Below are positions 8,799 through 18,343 of a stretch of DNA of 64,000 nucleotides, in pieces; the stretch's first letter is position 1, and each line of letters starts with the position of its first letter. The notes under the pieces were generated by a model that saw only the letters and a program-made list of their open reading frames with translations, was not told where the DNA came from and did no database searches. Both the position numbers and the translations under genes were made by a program. The DNA is from Candidatus Poribacteria bacterium (lineage in GTDB: Bacteria > Poribacteria > WGA-4E > WGA-3G), in contig JAJDWI010000004.1 in NCBI GenBank assembly GCA_022825665.1, forward strand, positions 1 to 64,000, written 5' to 3'.

Positions 8799-9233
8799 TT
8801 AGTAAGAAGCATCGGTAGTGTTGGCACTTTCCGCACCTTCGTATTTTGAAGCACATTTCGTCGTTAACTTAGTAGCGACGATCAAGTTTTGCTGGGCATC
8901 GTATTTACCTTCAACATAAACGTTACCGCCATCTATGAAGTTATCGGGTTTAAGACGGTTATATATCACATTGACTTTCTCAGCACCTTCTCCTTCAAGT
9001 TCGCGCACGGCAAAGGTCAACTCAAATTTAGCGGAATCCCAGGTAGAACTCCCTTCTGAAATGGCACCAACAAGCTGAACATTTTGATTTGCCATAGAAT
9101 TAGCATTTGCGAGAAGTTTTGAGGGAGTCAATTCCGGCATACTTTCTTTTTTCGTCATAGACAACACTAAAAACGCAAAACCGCTAAGTAAAATAATACT
9201 GGCAGCGAATATTTTCAGTCTTCTCTGTTTCAT
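8799..9233 (-). CDS. ccmE: Heme chaperone CcmE, CXXXY (cysteine-type) variant
   Basis: CcmE is a membrane-anchored periplasmic OB-fold protein that binds heme covalently and passes it to CcmF. The 144-aa product has an N-terminal anchor (about residues 7-26) and beta-rich OB domain (VQLVGAISEGSS, VNVIYNRLKPDNF, GGNVYVEGKYD). In Escherichia coli the heme ligand sits in H130-DEN-Y134; here the same place reads CASKY (C127, Y131), confirmed at DNA level as TGT. That is the CXXXY form reported from archaea and sulfate reducers (System I*). The start was placed at ATG giving MKQRRLK, 10 bases after GGAG; earlier in-frame ATGs lack a well-spaced site. ccmA-D are not in the window. Confidence 0.9.
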   Translation of the reverse strand: MKQRRLKIFAASIILLSGFAFLVLSMTKKESMPELTPSKLLANANSMANQNVQLVGAISEGSSTWDSAKFELTFAVRELEGEGAEKVNVIYNRLKPDNFIDGGNVYVEGKYDAQQNLIVATKLTTKCASKYEGAESANTTDASY

Positions 9234-9471
9234 TTTTAACATTCTCCGTAACAATACGTGAAGCAATTTAAAGCGCATCAACAAAATCTACGTTGAACGC
9301 ATTTGCCATTCATCGTATCTCAACTATAGTTATTGAAAACCAGAAAATCGGATGGGAATAAATTCTCCTCTTTAAATAATACTTGAATTTGAATTCAAAA
9401 TCAAGTTAAAATGGTCTCAAATTGAAGCAATAGTGAACTATAAAATATAAGTAAACATTTCTTAGGATTTA

Positions 9472-9515
9472 CAGTGTTTGTAGTTTTGCAATGAATTGCG
9501 CGACTACAAACACTG
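9472..9515. repeat. Palindromic intergenic repeat, full copy
   Basis: A 13-bp perfect inverted repeat (CAGTGTTTGTAGT and ACTACAAACACTG) encloses a smaller GCAAT/ATTGC pair. The core GTAGTCGCGCAATTCATTGC (reading the minus strand) recurs at 33601-33626 and 43868-43892 on the plus strand, making a dispersed REP-like family with three copies in this window, all intergenic. It lies in the 700-base gap between divergent ccmE and the CotH gene, which also holds the MITE-like repeat; no gene is seen there. Confidence 0.7.
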
Positions 9516-9671
9516 GTAGGCGAGTAGTACCTAAATAATTCCAAAATCCACTTTAATTATACACCATATATGTGGGTAAGTTAATTTTATGCAACAACGT
9601 GAATTCGGAATAAGATGCTTTTGGAATCGGTTGATTGTACTTCATAAAATCCGTTGTTTTTGTTTATCATA

Positions 9672-9831
9672 GAAGAATCCGAATTTTCAGAGTCATTCTT
9701 GACTAAATAAGTCATATTTACCCTGTAAATCCATACAAAATATAGGTTCGTAGCACTTGGAAAATTTGTATCATTTTCCCTTTGACTCTGAAAACTCCGA
9801 ATCTTTAGAACGTAAGTAATGTAAATATCAT
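9672..9831. repeat. MITE-like dispersed repeat, copy A
   Basis: Two inverted arms of 24 bases (20 match) end in TTTTCAGAGTCA and TGACTCTGAAAA and flank a roughly 87-base core containing TGACTAAATAAGTCA and ATAGGTTCGT. A closely related copy lies at 33711-33871 in the same orientation, including the tail AGAACGTAAGTAATG. No transposase is encoded, so this is non-autonomous or a structured RNA/attenuator-like unit. Confidence 0.75.
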
Positions 9832-9894
9832 CCAAAATTCTACCATGATTGATACCAACGTTATTCAAAATAAGCAAGCACAAAAATAAAAAAC

Positions 9895-9904
9895 ATGCTA
9901 AACT
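9895..9904 (+). promoter_or_regulatory. Extended -10 element upstream of the CotH-ankyrin gene
   Basis: ATGCTAAACT (TGN-TAAACT) lies about 40 bases before the ATG. No convincing -35 is seen, as expected for extended -10 promoters. The same 10-mer occurs at 33971 and 48559. Confidence 0.4.
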
Positions 9905-9941
9905 AATTTGGAATAAGATATTTACTTATAGGAGTTGAAAT

Positions 9942-12605
9942 ATGTCAAGATGGATATTATATGCTACAACGATTTTCTGTTTAGGAGTTGCTGTTCACAA
10001 CGGATACACGAAGGAACTAACATTAGAAGATATTTTTCCAACGGATCGGGTATTAGACATACAGATTACCGTATCTGAAAAAGATTGGGATAAGATTCGA
10101 CACCAATCTCGAAATTTTGTTGAGGCACTGAACGAGTCTCGACAATTTGCCCCGATAGAACATCCGTACACTTATGTTGAAGCAAGTGTGAGTATTGATG
10201 GGGTTGTATTCCCGAAAGTGGGAATCCGTAAAAAAGGATTCATCGGTTCTCAAAATCACATACGACCATCGCTTAAAATCAAGTTGGATCATATTGACAA
10301 AAAAGGTGAGATTGAAGGGTTGAACAACCTGACATTCAATAATAATCAACAGGATGTGACTCAGGTTAGCCAGTTTTTGGGGTATGCGCTATTCAACGCG
10401 ATCGGGACTCCAGCACCACGGTGTGCGTATGCACAAGTAACCGTAAACGGTAAAAATTTGGGTATATATTCTCATGTAGAAACTATGCGTCCACCGTTGC
10501 TCAAACGCGCTTTCGGAAATAATAAAGGTCCATTTTATGAAGGGACAGTGGTTGATTTTCATAAAGAATGGGAAAATAGTTTTGAACATAAGAGAGGTGA
10601 TGATAAACACGGCAGAGAAAAGATATTAGCGTTGATTGACGTCCTTGCAAATGATGAAGTAACTGAACAAGCGATTGCAGAACATGTTGATTTGGATAGT
10701 TTTTATCCATTTTGGGCAACTGAGGGATTACTCGGTTTCTGGGATGGGTACTCTGGTAATAACAATAACTTTTTTATGTATCTCAATCCGGAGACAGATA
10801 AGTTTCATTTCTTACCATGGGGAGCCGATTCACTATTCACAAAGTTTAGTATGCTTGATTTTCAGAGAGATTCTCGCAAACCTATATCAGTTAAGACACA
10901 AGGCTTAATTGCTCACAAACTCTATCAACTTGAAGAAGGTAGAGAACGGTATGCAAAAACGATGATGGAGATTCTTGAAAATCATTGGAAAGAGGATGTG
11001 CTGCTTGCCGAAGTGGATAGAATTTCAGCGATGATTCAACCACACATGATTCCTGCGCAACGTTTCATACATGAGAGAGAGAGACGAGGTGAAGGGAGAA
11101 CAGTCTCTTTTGAGGAAAAGTTAGACGAGACGCGCGACTTTATCCGCGTTCGCAAAAGTGAGATTTTAGCGGAGATTGCTGACGGAATGCCGATTTGGAA
11201 AAAGAGACCAAACCCGCCATTCGTTATAGGACCTGATGGATTTAGAAATAGGTTTTTTGAGTTGCCGGAAGACAACTTGTGGGGTGCTGCAAGGACAGGT
11301 GATCTTGAAGGTATCAAACGTTACCTTGCAGAAGGTGCGGATATTAACGAGCTTTCTGAACAGACAAATTTATCCCCGTTGTCATGGGCAACTTTGACAG
11401 GAAAAACTGAAGCTGCGAAATTGCTTTTGAAACTTGGAGCAGATGTTAATGTACGGCAGGAAGATGGTGGAACTCCTCTACATATTGCTGCATTCTTAGG
11501 GAGAGCGGAACTTGCCGAACTCCTGATCAAAGAAGGTGCTGATGTTAATGCAAAGAACCGTGGTGGTGATACCCCAGCAAGTGGTTTATATGCACCTTGG
11601 GGTATGGTTAGATTTATGACAGGAATGTTCGACATCAAGTTGGAACAGAAGAAGGTAGAAGCAGGCAGAGAAAAAATAGCCAAGATGCTCAATGTCAACC
11701 CTCAATCACAACCTACGAGAGTAGCAAATGACGTATGGGAAGCTGCATTTATAGGTGACTTTGATATGGTCAAGAAGGCAATATCTGAAGGAATGGATGT
11801 AAATGCAAGGAACCCACTGTCTGGGGATCTGATGTTACCTGCAGCTGCACTGATGGGACACACAGAAATACTCACGTTTCTGTTGGATAAAGGTGCTGAT
11901 ATCAATGCCCGAAATCGTGATGGTAATACAGCATTACACACAGCAGCATTCCTTGGACGGGCTGATGCGGTTGAATTGCTCTTAGAACGCGGTATAGATG
12001 TCAATGCCCGAAATAATAGCGGGGGTAGTGCAATGGATAACGCTACTCTTGACTGGGGTTTTACAGAAGGCATATTGAAATTAATCCAGATTGAGGTAAA
12101 TGAAGCAGAAGTTAAAACAGGTAGAGCTAAAGTAGTAAGACTTCTAACCCAGCATGCAAAAAATTCTCCAAAATCGCACGACTTGTGGAAAGCAGCGAAA
12201 GATGGCAATCTATCAGTTATCAATAAAGCTTTAGAAAATGATTCCGATTTGAGCACGCTTGATCCACAATTCGGAATAGATCCATTAGGATTAGCAGCCC
12301 TCAACGGACAAACGACAGCAGTGAAATTGCTTCTTGAAAACGGCGCAGATATACATAACCGACATAGAGACGGTGGGACCGCGTTACATGCTGCAGCTTT
12401 TCTTGGGCATGTTGAAACGGTGAAACTGCTTCTTGAAAACGGCGCAGATATTAACATCAAAAAAAATGATGGTATGACTCCTATGGACACTGCCCGAGTT
12501 GACTGGGGTTTGACGGAGTTCGTAATTGGACTCTTACAGATGAAAGTAGACGAGAAAAAGGTCAAAGCAGGTAGGGTTGAGGTAATTAAACTTCTATCAG
12601 AATAG
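9942..12605 (+). CDS. Secreted CotH-kinase-like protein fused to ankyrin repeats
   Basis: The 887-aa protein begins with a signal peptide (about residues 1-23). Residues 30-430 form a CotH domain: RVLDIQITVSEKDWDKI, KIKLDH...GLNNLTFNN, YAQVTVNGKNLGIYSHVE, and FHFLPWGADSLF in the position of the Asp-containing active-site motif of CotH protein kinases. The C-terminal half (about 440-887) has three homologous blocks of about 145 aa, each with ankyrin repeats (ADVNVRQEDGGTPLHIAAFLG, ADINARNRDGNTALHTAAF, ADIHNRHRDGGTALHAAAF) and closing with a WG...K.G+.K...LL helix. CotH enzymes phosphorylate spore-coat or extracellular proteins using ATP; here the substrate is unknown and the ankyrin part probably binds it. 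RBS is GGAG before ATG. Spore formation is not implied. Confidence 0.88.
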   Translation: MSRWILYATTIFCLGVAVHNGYTKELTLEDIFPTDRVLDIQITVSEKDWDKIRHQSRNFVEALNESRQFAPIEHPYTYVEASVSIDGVVFPKVGIRKKGFIGSQNHIRPSLKIKLDHIDKKGEIEGLNNLTFNNNQQDVTQVSQFLGYALFNAIGTPAPRCAYAQVTVNGKNLGIYSHVETMRPPLLKRAFGNNKGPFYEGTVVDFHKEWENSFEHKRGDDKHGREKILALIDVLANDEVTEQAIAEHVDLDSFYPFWATEGLLGFWDGYSGNNNNFFMYLNPETDKFHFLPWGADSLFTKFSMLDFQRDSRKPISVKTQGLIAHKLYQLEEGRERYAKTMMEILENHWKEDVLLAEVDRISAMIQPHMIPAQRFIHERERRGEGRTVSFEEKLDETRDFIRVRKSEILAEIADGMPIWKKRPNPPFVIGPDGFRNRFFELPEDNLWGAARTGDLEGIKRYLAEGADINELSEQTNLSPLSWATLTGKTEAAKLLLKLGADVNVRQEDGGTPLHIAAFLGRAELAELLIKEGADVNAKNRGGDTPASGLYAPWGMVRFMTGMFDIKLEQKKVEAGREKIAKMLNVNPQSQPTRVANDVWEAAFIGDFDMVKKAISEGMDVNARNPLSGDLMLPAAALMGHTEILTFLLDKGADINARNRDGNTALHTAAFLGRADAVELLLERGIDVNARNNSGGSAMDNATLDWGFTEGILKLIQIEVNEAEVKTGRAKVVRLLTQHAKNSPKSHDLWKAAKDGNLSVINKALENDSDLSTLDPQFGIDPLGLAALNGQTTAVKLLLENGADIHNRHRDGGTALHAAAFLGHVETVKLLLENGADINIKKNDGMTPMDTARVDWGLTEFVIGLLQMKVDEKKVKAGRVEVIKLLSE

Positions 12606-12693
12606 TTCTCAGTTGTCAGCAGTCAGTTTTCAGCAGTTTTGAAAGGTCAATTCTTTATTAATAAACCTGTTACTTACATATTGGAGGTGCTTG

Positions 12694-13260
12694 ATGTCAA
12701 ATACGCAGGTGAACCTTGAATCTGTGCAAGAAATACCGCCTCACGATACAATGACGATGGATGAATTTCTTGAAAACGATTTAGAGGGCTATGAGTACGT
12801 AAAAGGAGAGTTAGTGCCGATGGCTGCTGCTGCAATTGTTCATGGTGAGGTAGGTATCAATCTTATCATACCATTGGGTATACATGTTCGTGAAAATCAA
12901 TTAGGACGTTTGTATTCTCTTGAAACGACATTTCAATTGGGTGATCGGGTGGTGAAACCAGATATTGCGTTTGTTTCTGCAAAGAGGTTGTCTGAAGAAA
13001 AATTTAAAGGGTTCCCTGAGGCACCTGATTTAGCTATTGAGATTGTTTCTCCATCAGATAAGCAGTATGATGTTATAGATAAAGTGTTAGCCTATTTGGA
13101 AGCTGGAACACGTCTTGTCTGGGTTATTGAACCGCTTATGAAGACAGTCATGGTCTATCGTTCTGAAACGGACATTACGTTGCTAAACTATGAAGACACG
13201 TTGTCAGGTGAGGATGTTGTTGAAGGATTTTCGTGTGCAGTTGCGGAACTTTTTGAATAA
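12694..13260 (+). CDS. Uma2-family (DUF820) putative endonuclease
   Basis: The 188-aa protein matches the Uma2/DUF820 restriction-endonuclease-fold family: MTMDEFLE near the start, YEYVKGELVPM, then VKPDIAFVS and PDLAIEIVSPSDK with the conserved D and E-x-S, then YLEAGTRLVWVIEP. ATG 12694 is chosen over an in-frame TTG three bases earlier because GGAGG is 6 bases before the ATG. Such genes are abundant in cyanobacteria and Poribacteria-like genomes, often standing alone, and their biological role is not settled. Catalysis is predicted from fold only. The 88 bases upstream contain repeated CAGTTNTCAGCAG-like words but no gene. Confidence 0.85.
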   Translation: MSNTQVNLESVQEIPPHDTMTMDEFLENDLEGYEYVKGELVPMAAAAIVHGEVGINLIIPLGIHVRENQLGRLYSLETTFQLGDRVVKPDIAFVSAKRLSEEKFKGFPEAPDLAIEIVSPSDKQYDVIDKVLAYLEAGTRLVWVIEPLMKTVMVYRSETDITLLNYEDTLSGEDVVEGFSCAVAELFE

Positions 13261-13284
13261 AACGATCAGCAAAGGAAAGATAAT

Positions 13285-15252
13285 ATGGCAAAACCGATAA
13301 AATATACTGACATCTTAGATGCCAACCATAGTGAAATTTACGACATCCAAACACATGCTGCAGGTCCCGAAGGCAGCTTGCCACTTACAGAAGAGATGCT
13401 CCTCACGCGTCCAAGTGGAGATATTTTTGGACTTAGCCACAACACGGCAATGGGGTGGGCACCAACAGAACTACGTCGAGAGGAATTTCTTATACTCAGC
13501 ACGCAAGGTGGTATCCGTGCCCCTGATGGCAGTCCAATTGCACTCGGATATCACACAGGTCATTGGGAAGTAGGACTATTGATGCAAGCGGTTGCCCACG
13601 AACTCAAAAACCTTGCTGCAATTCCGTTTGCTGGGTACTGTTCTGATCCGTGTGACGGTCGAACGCAAGGGACTGTCGGTATGATGGATAGTCTTGCATA
13701 CCGCAATGATGCAGCGCAGATTTTCCGTCGTCTTATCCGTTCTCTACCAACGCGAAAAGGGGTTGTTGGTGTTGCCACGTGCGATAAAGGTTTACCAGCA
13801 ATGATAATGGCATTGGCTTCAATGCGAGAATTACCAGCAGTGCTTGTACCAGGTGGAGTGACACTTCCACCCACTACAGGTGAGGATGCAGGTAAAATCC
13901 AGACAATTGGTGCACGTTTCGCTCACGGTGAAATTAGTCTACAGGATGCAGCAGACATGGGATGTCGTGCTTGTGCGACTCCTGGTGGCGGTTGCCAATT
14001 CCTTGGAACTGCGGCAACGTCACAGGTTGTCGGTGAAGCGTTGGGTATGAGTTTAACACATTCAGCGTTAGCACCATCAGGACAAAACATTTGGTCAGAT
14101 ATGGGACTACGTTCTGCCCGCGCTGTCGTGAATTTAGCGGCGAAAGGATTGACAATGAAAGACATCGTTACACCGGAAGCGATTCGTAACGCAATGGTTG
14201 TTCACGCGGCGTTTGGTGGGTCAACTAACTTGCTGTTACACATCCCAGCGATTGCGCATGCTGCTGGGCTGCCCCGTCCTACAGTAGATGATTGGACAGA
14301 AATCAATCAGCAGGTTCCTCGCCTCGTAGATGTATTGCCAAATGGACCTGTAGGGCATCCTACAGTCCGTGTTTTTCTCGCTGGCGGTGTTCCTGAAGTA
14401 ATGCTCCATTTACGCAAATTGGGAGGTATCCTTAACGAAGATGTTATTACAGCAACAGGTGAATCTCTCGGTAGCAACCTTGATTGGTGGGAAACATCGG
14501 ATAGACGGAAACGTGTAAGGGAACTGCTGGAAGAACGCGATAACGTCGCACCTGATGAAGTCATTTTGGATCCAGATGCCGCAAAAACCGCAGGATTGAC
14601 AAGCACAGTTACATTTCCACGTGGTAATCTTGCCCCTGAAGGTTCTGTTATCAAAAGTACTGCCATTGATCCGACCGTTGTTGATTCGGATGGTGTGTAT
14701 CGGTTGACCGGACCTGCCCGTGTTTTTGTGCGCGAATCGGATGCTATTCAAACGCTTAAAGGTCAAGGTGAAACTGACATTAACCCTGGTGACATCATGG
14801 TATTGTGTTGTCGTGGTCCACAAGGAACAGGAATGGAAGAGGTCTACCAACTTACAGCAGCACTTAAGCACCTTTCTTTTGGTAAGCAAATCGCTTTGAT
14901 AACGGATGCCCGATTTTCGGGTGTTTCAACTGGTGCATGTATCGGTCATGTTGGTCCGGAAGCACTCGCAAACGGTCCGATTGGAAAAGTCCTTGATGGT
15001 GACATAATACAGATTGAAATTGACACTCGGCAATTGGTAGGGAGTATTGATTTGGTTGGACATGGTAGTGAGCATTTCGGTGCATCAGCGGGTGAAAAAG
15101 TGTTAGCAGAACGTCAACCTCGACCTGACCTATCACCGGATGAGGATTTGCCTAACGACACGCGACTATGGGCAGCGTTGCAATCTGTCGGTGGCGGCAC
15201 CTGGGGTGGTTGTGTCTACGATGTGGATGCAATTCTTAATGCGCTATCTTAA
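13285..15252 (+). CDS. yjhG: D-xylonate dehydratase, YjhG/YagF type (IlvD/Edd family)
   Basis: The 655-aa protein matches the YjhG/YagF branch of IlvD/Edd dehydratases in both length and sequence: [21 protein letters not shown] at the start, [21 protein letters not shown] and [14 protein letters not shown] (cysteines for the Fe-S cluster), [19 protein letters not shown], and [21 protein letters not shown] near the end. The enzyme dehydrates D-xylonate to 2-dehydro-3-deoxy-D-pentonate in the cytoplasm. No aldolase or transporter for the pathway is adjacent; the RraA-like gene at 18344 belongs to a family that includes 2-oxoacid aldolases and could act downstream, which is inference. Related sugar-acid substrates are possible. 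The VanZ-like gene overlaps its last 14 bases. Confidence 0.9.
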   Translation: MAKPIKYTDILDANHSEIYDIQTHAAGPEGSLPLTEEMLLTRPSGDIFGLSHNTAMGWAPTELRREEFLILSTQGGIRAPDGSPIALGYHTGHWEVGLLMQAVAHELKNLAAIPFAGYCSDPCDGRTQGTVGMMDSLAYRNDAAQIFRRLIRSLPTRKGVVGVATCDKGLPAMIMALASMRELPAVLVPGGVTLPPTTGEDAGKIQTIGARFAHGEISLQDAADMGCRACATPGGGCQFLGTAATSQVVGEALGMSLTHSALAPSGQNIWSDMGLRSARAVVNLAAKGLTMKDIVTPEAIRNAMVVHAAFGGSTNLLLHIPAIAHAAGLPRPTVDDWTEINQQVPRLVDVLPNGPVGHPTVRVFLAGGVPEVMLHLRKLGGILNEDVITATGESLGSNLDWWETSDRRKRVRELLEERDNVAPDEVILDPDAAKTAGLTSTVTFPRGNLAPEGSVIKSTAIDPTVVDSDGVYRLTGPARVFVRESDAIQTLKGQGETDINPGDIMVLCCRGPQGTGMEEVYQLTAALKHLSFGKQIALITDARFSGVSTGACIGHVGPEALANGPIGKVLDGDIIQIEIDTRQLVGSIDLVGHGSEHFGASAGEKVLAERQPRPDLSPDEDLPNDTRLWAALQSVGGGTWGGCVYDVDAILNALS

Positions 15253-15622
15253 ATATTGGACACCCCCTATTCTCTACATGGCACTTATTTTCGCCGTTTC
15301 ATCTATGGAACAACCGCTACTCCCGATGCCCAAATTTCAGTGGTTGTCAATTGACAAACTCTACCATTTCATAGAATATAGTATCCTTAGTGTACTGTTG
15401 ACGATAGCGTTTGTGAACGCTCCACCGAAATGGTTGCCCACAAATTGGATATGGGTTACTGCTGCGCTCATCTCAATCCTCTACGGTGCAAGCGATGAAC
15501 TGCATCAGAATTTCGTACCTGGTAGACACGCTACGCCCTCGGATTTGATTTCCGATGCAATCGGTGCAATTGCCGGTGTCGTAGGAGTTTATCTCTATTA
15601 TAGAAAACAGAACAAAATTTGA
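15239..15622 (+). CDS. VanZ-like family membrane protein
   Basis: The 127-aa protein has about four membrane helices and the VanZ-like pattern: [12 protein letters not shown] in the second helix region and [26 protein letters not shown] before the last helix. The start is placed at the ATG that overlaps the end of the xylonate dehydratase (14-base overlap); an upstream in-frame start would be buried about 100 bases inside that gene. VanZ homologues confer low-level teicoplanin resistance in enterococci, but most family members in environmental bacteria are uncharacterised envelope proteins, so resistance should not be assumed. Confidence 0.82.
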   Translation: MRYLKYWTPPILYMALIFAVSSMEQPLLPMPKFQWLSIDKLYHFIEYSILSVLLTIAFVNAPPKWLPTNWIWVTAALISILYGASDELHQNFVPGRHATPSDLISDAIGAIAGVVGVYLYYRKQNKI

Positions 15623-15640
15623 GTTAATTCCTTTAAGGTT

Positions 15641-16432
15641 TTACCTCACGCAACGGAAACCGTAGTCATAGATTGTGTTCCTGGGTGAAAGCAAACATCG
15701 ATTAGAGACACAGATCCCTTGTGGTGAAGTACTCCAACCGCCACCGCGTAACACGCGCTCAGTTCTAATGTCCATGAAATTGTTTATTATCCATTCTGGT
15801 TCATTCGTGCCTGAGCGTGGATTCTTGCGAGGAGAAGCGAAGTAGAAATCGTCATCATAAAGATCTAAACACCACTCCGATACATTCCCCGACATATCAT
15901 ACAAACCATACCCGTTCGCGGGATACTTACCAACCGCTGTCGTATCTCCAATATTTCTGCCATAATTCGCTTTTGCAGCAGATATTTGATCTCCCCATGG
16001 ATACTTTTTACCTGATAGTCCACCGCGCGCAGCATATTCCCATTCAAGCTCTGTCGGTAAACGCTTTCCTACCCACATAGCGTATGCCATCGCACTATAC
16101 CAACTCACCCACGTAACAGGATGGTTCCCTTGACCTGATGGATAGTTGTTACCATTCCAATCCAACAAGTAATCCCCATCGTGAAACTTGTCCTGAATCC
16201 GATCTTTCCGCCAACTGATATTTTCGATCAGAAAATGTTGATATTCATGATTCGTCACAGCATGCGTGTCCATATAGAACGCCTCCACATGCCACGTATG
16301 CACAAGCTGCTTATAAAAAGAATCGTTATCGTTACTTCCCATCTCAAACTTACCAGCAGGTATCAACACCATGTTTTCGGAGTTGGTGTGGTCTGTTTTG
16401 ATATAAGACTCATCTTTTTTAGATAGATTCAT
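15641..16432 (-). CDS. Formylglycine-generating enzyme (SUMF1) family protein
   Basis: The 263-aa protein is a complete FGE/SUMF1 domain: MVLIPAGKFEMGS near the start, VTNHEYQHFL, HPVTWVSWYSAMAYAMWVGKRLPTELEWEYAARG, GLYDMSGNVSEWCLD, RVLRGGGW and a final GFRC. The segment CVSNRC (C241, C246) matches the two catalytic, copper-binding cysteines of true FGE, which convert an active-site Cys/Ser of sulfatases to formylglycine. Many SUMF1-like proteins lack this pair. No signal peptide is present. The start is the ATG with AGGTGG 8 bases upstream. No sulfatase gene is in the window, so a non-sulfatase role cannot be excluded. It is convergent with the VanZ-like gene. Confidence 0.85.
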   Translation of the reverse strand: MNLSKKDESYIKTDHTNSENMVLIPAGKFEMGSNDNDSFYKQLVHTWHVEAFYMDTHAVTNHEYQHFLIENISWRKDRIQDKFHDGDYLLDWNGNNYPSGQGNHPVTWVSWYSAMAYAMWVGKRLPTELEWEYAARGGLSGKKYPWGDQISAAKANYGRNIGDTTAVGKYPANGYGLYDMSGNVSEWCLDLYDDDFYFASPRKNPRSGTNEPEWIINNFMDIRTERVLRGGGWSTSPQGICVSNRCLLSPRNTIYDYGFRCVR

Positions 16433-16611
16433 GATAACAACCACCTATGTCATTTCTGCATCCCGAAAGAAAAAATAATTAAGTAGATTATAGCCGCGTG
16501 CATGATCCCATGAATTGTTATGGTAAAAAAATAGCGAAGTTTTGTCAACATTTTAGATGAAAGTGTCCAATGCCTTTAAACACCTTACACCGCAATGAAT
16601 TCAGAAACAAC

Positions 16612-16640
16612 TTGACAAAAATTCACTTTTTTTTTACACT
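16612..16640 (+). promoter_or_regulatory. Predicted sigma-70 promoter in the 16433-16924 gap
   Basis: TTGACA, a 17-base spacer and TACACT form a good sigma-70 match. Transcription would run towards the MBL-fold gene with a leader of about 280 bases. Near the end of that leader AAGGAAG and CTTCCTT (about 16860-16900) could form a long-loop stem. I see no gene in this 490-base gap. Confidence 0.5.
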
Positions 16641-16924
16641 CTTAACAACATCACTTATTCGTTACTACCAAGCATAAACCAAGAAAGGAATTCCAACGAT
16701 TCCACCTGAATGCTACAACACTCTTGCTCATTTTCACGCACCCAAATCTTTATCAAGACATAAGGAATATTCCATCGTTCGTTTTTTATAATAAAGGCAA
16801 TAATGTGATACGCAATTTATTTACTATTGATTGATTCATTTTCTAATTCGGTTACCAAAAAGGAAGGATCACCCTCTAAATCTCTCATGAATCTTCCTTA
16901 GCCACATACATAACAGGAATTAAC

Positions 16925-17719
16925 ATGCATCCACTTGTTAACTTGAAAGTCCCAGATGGGACAGTCGCTGTTCACTGGTTTGAACAGAGTAGTTTTGCAT
17001 TAAAAGACGCAGCGGGTACTATCATCCAAATTGACCCTTATTTTTCAAGAAACCGTCCGCCTAACCGTTTTATTCATCCTAACCCACCTCTTGATGAATC
17101 GGAACTTCCGACTGATTTTGTATTATTGACGCACGCTCACGGTGATCATACGTGTCCAGAATCCATTCGTAGAATTTGGGATACTTCAAACAATACACGA
17201 TTCATAGGACCCGAAGAAAGTGTACGTCAGATTTCATCAGAAACAGATGTTGATGCCAACAGTGTTTCAGAGATTAGTGCCGGTGAATCCGCGGAACTAA
17301 ACGGTATAACTGTGCACGCTGTATATGCGAAACCACCTACTGGTGATCCATCTGCTAATATTTCCCCACCTGATGTTACACATTTGGGATATATCGTTGC
17401 CAACAATGGTGTAACGCTTTACTTTAGCGGTGATCCAATAAATAACTTTGCTGAACATGATAACCTTATTTCAGCCATAGCAGCGCATAAGCCGGATATC
17501 GGTTTCTTGACAAACCATCCAACCGAAGGTGAATTTCCGTTCTATGATGGATGTGTAAAAATGGCGACCCGTATCGGCTTAAAACATGCGGTTCCGGTGC
17601 ATCGTGCCTGTTTCGTAACACGAGATTATGATCCAAACGAGTGGGCAATGCAATTTCCGAAAGGTGGTCCTGAACCGCTTATTATTGAAAGAAATTCACA
17701 TATTATTTATCCACAATGA
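16925..17719 (+). CDS. MBL-fold metallohydrolase, UlaG-like
   Basis: The 264-aa protein has the metallo-beta-lactamase fold signature: IIQIDPYFS early, THAHGDHT (metal ligands H-x-H-x-D-H), then a further Asp in YFSGDP and His in AVPVH near the C terminus. The layout resembles UlaG, which hydrolyses L-ascorbate-6-phosphate lactone, and the related broad group of metal-dependent lactonases. No ula transport genes are near, so a generic sugar-lactone hydrolase role is as far as sequence goes; with a xylonate dehydratase 1.7 kb upstream, sugar-acid metabolism is a reasonable inference. RBS AGGAA precedes the ATG. Confidence 0.8.
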   Translation: MHPLVNLKVPDGTVAVHWFEQSSFALKDAAGTIIQIDPYFSRNRPPNRFIHPNPPLDESELPTDFVLLTHAHGDHTCPESIRRIWDTSNNTRFIGPEESVRQISSETDVDANSVSEISAGESAELNGITVHAVYAKPPTGDPSANISPPDVTHLGYIVANNGVTLYFSGDPINNFAEHDNLISAIAAHKPDIGFLTNHPTEGEFPFYDGCVKMATRIGLKHAVPVHRACFVTRDYDPNEWAMQFPKGGPEPLIIERNSHIIYPQ

Positions 17720-17792
17720 AAACAGTTTATAGATATAAAATTAGTTTTCCATTCAGATTCAACTTGATTTACATTTGAGGTATACAATAAAT

Positions 17793-18320
17793 ATGTCACT
17801 TAATGAACGAAAAACACCACTTGTTGGTATTGTAATGGGGAGTGATTCAGATTTAGAAAAAATGTCTGAAGCAGCTAAGGTATTAGAGGATTTTGAAGTA
17901 CCGTTTGAGATTACGATCTCTTCAGCACACCGTTCGCCGGAAAGAACGTTAACATGGACGGAAAAGATCAAAGCAGAAGGCGGTCAGGTAATCATTGCAG
18001 GAGCAGGACGTGCTGCACATCTTGCTGGTGTCATTGCTGCGCACACAACGTTACCAGTCATCGGTGTACCGATAGACGGTGGACCGCTCAATGGTGTGGA
18101 CGCGCTTTATGCGACGGTACAAATGCCCCCTGGTATTCCTGTTGGAACGATGGCAATTGGATCAGGTGGAGCAAGAAATGCTGGGATATTCGCAGTGCAA
18201 ATTCTGGCACTTCAATATCCCGAATTGGAAGAAAAACTGCAAGCGTATAAAACCAAAATGAGCGATGGTGTTGCGGAAAAAGCCGCGCGTCTCCAAGAAG
18301 TCGGCTATCAAAATTATTAG
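17793..18320 (+). CDS. purE: 5-(carboxyamino)imidazole ribonucleotide mutase / AIR carboxylase
   Basis: PurE acts in purine biosynthesis, rearranging N5-CAIR to CAIR (class I) or carboxylating AIR directly (class II). The 175-aa protein shows [49 protein letters not shown] and [14 protein letters not shown], covering the active-site residues. The start at ATG 17793 is preferred; an in-frame TTG 18 bases upstream overlaps the GAGG ribosome site. purK is not adjacent, so the class cannot be decided by context, although HRSPE with class I-like length favours the mutase. It is followed 23 bases later by the RraA-like gene. Confidence 0.94.
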   Translation: MSLNERKTPLVGIVMGSDSDLEKMSEAAKVLEDFEVPFEITISSAHRSPERTLTWTEKIKAEGGQVIIAGAGRAAHLAGVIAAHTTLPVIGVPIDGGPLNGVDALYATVQMPPGIPVGTMAIGSGGARNAGIFAVQILALQYPELEEKLQAYKTKMSDGVAEKAARLQEVGYQNY

Positions 18321-18343
18321 AAGTTTAAACTTAGGAAACCATC

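Noticed and set aside
11702..12565. Long (287-codon) antisense reading frame inside the CotH-ankyrin gene
   Set aside because: It is a shadow of the ankyrin repeats; its sequence simply mirrors the internal duplications and it has no ribosome site.
12606..12690. CAGTTNTCAGCAG-type words as a regulatory array
   Set aside because: Short, imperfect and only two or three units; such words look like ordinary dispersed intergenic repeats.
13560..14889. Several antisense frames of 80-159 codons in the xylonate dehydratase gene
   Set aside because: They are explained by codon structure of a well-supported gene on the plus strand.
15239..15622. VanZ-like gene as a glycopeptide resistance determinant
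   Set aside because: No van cluster is present and most family members have no such role.
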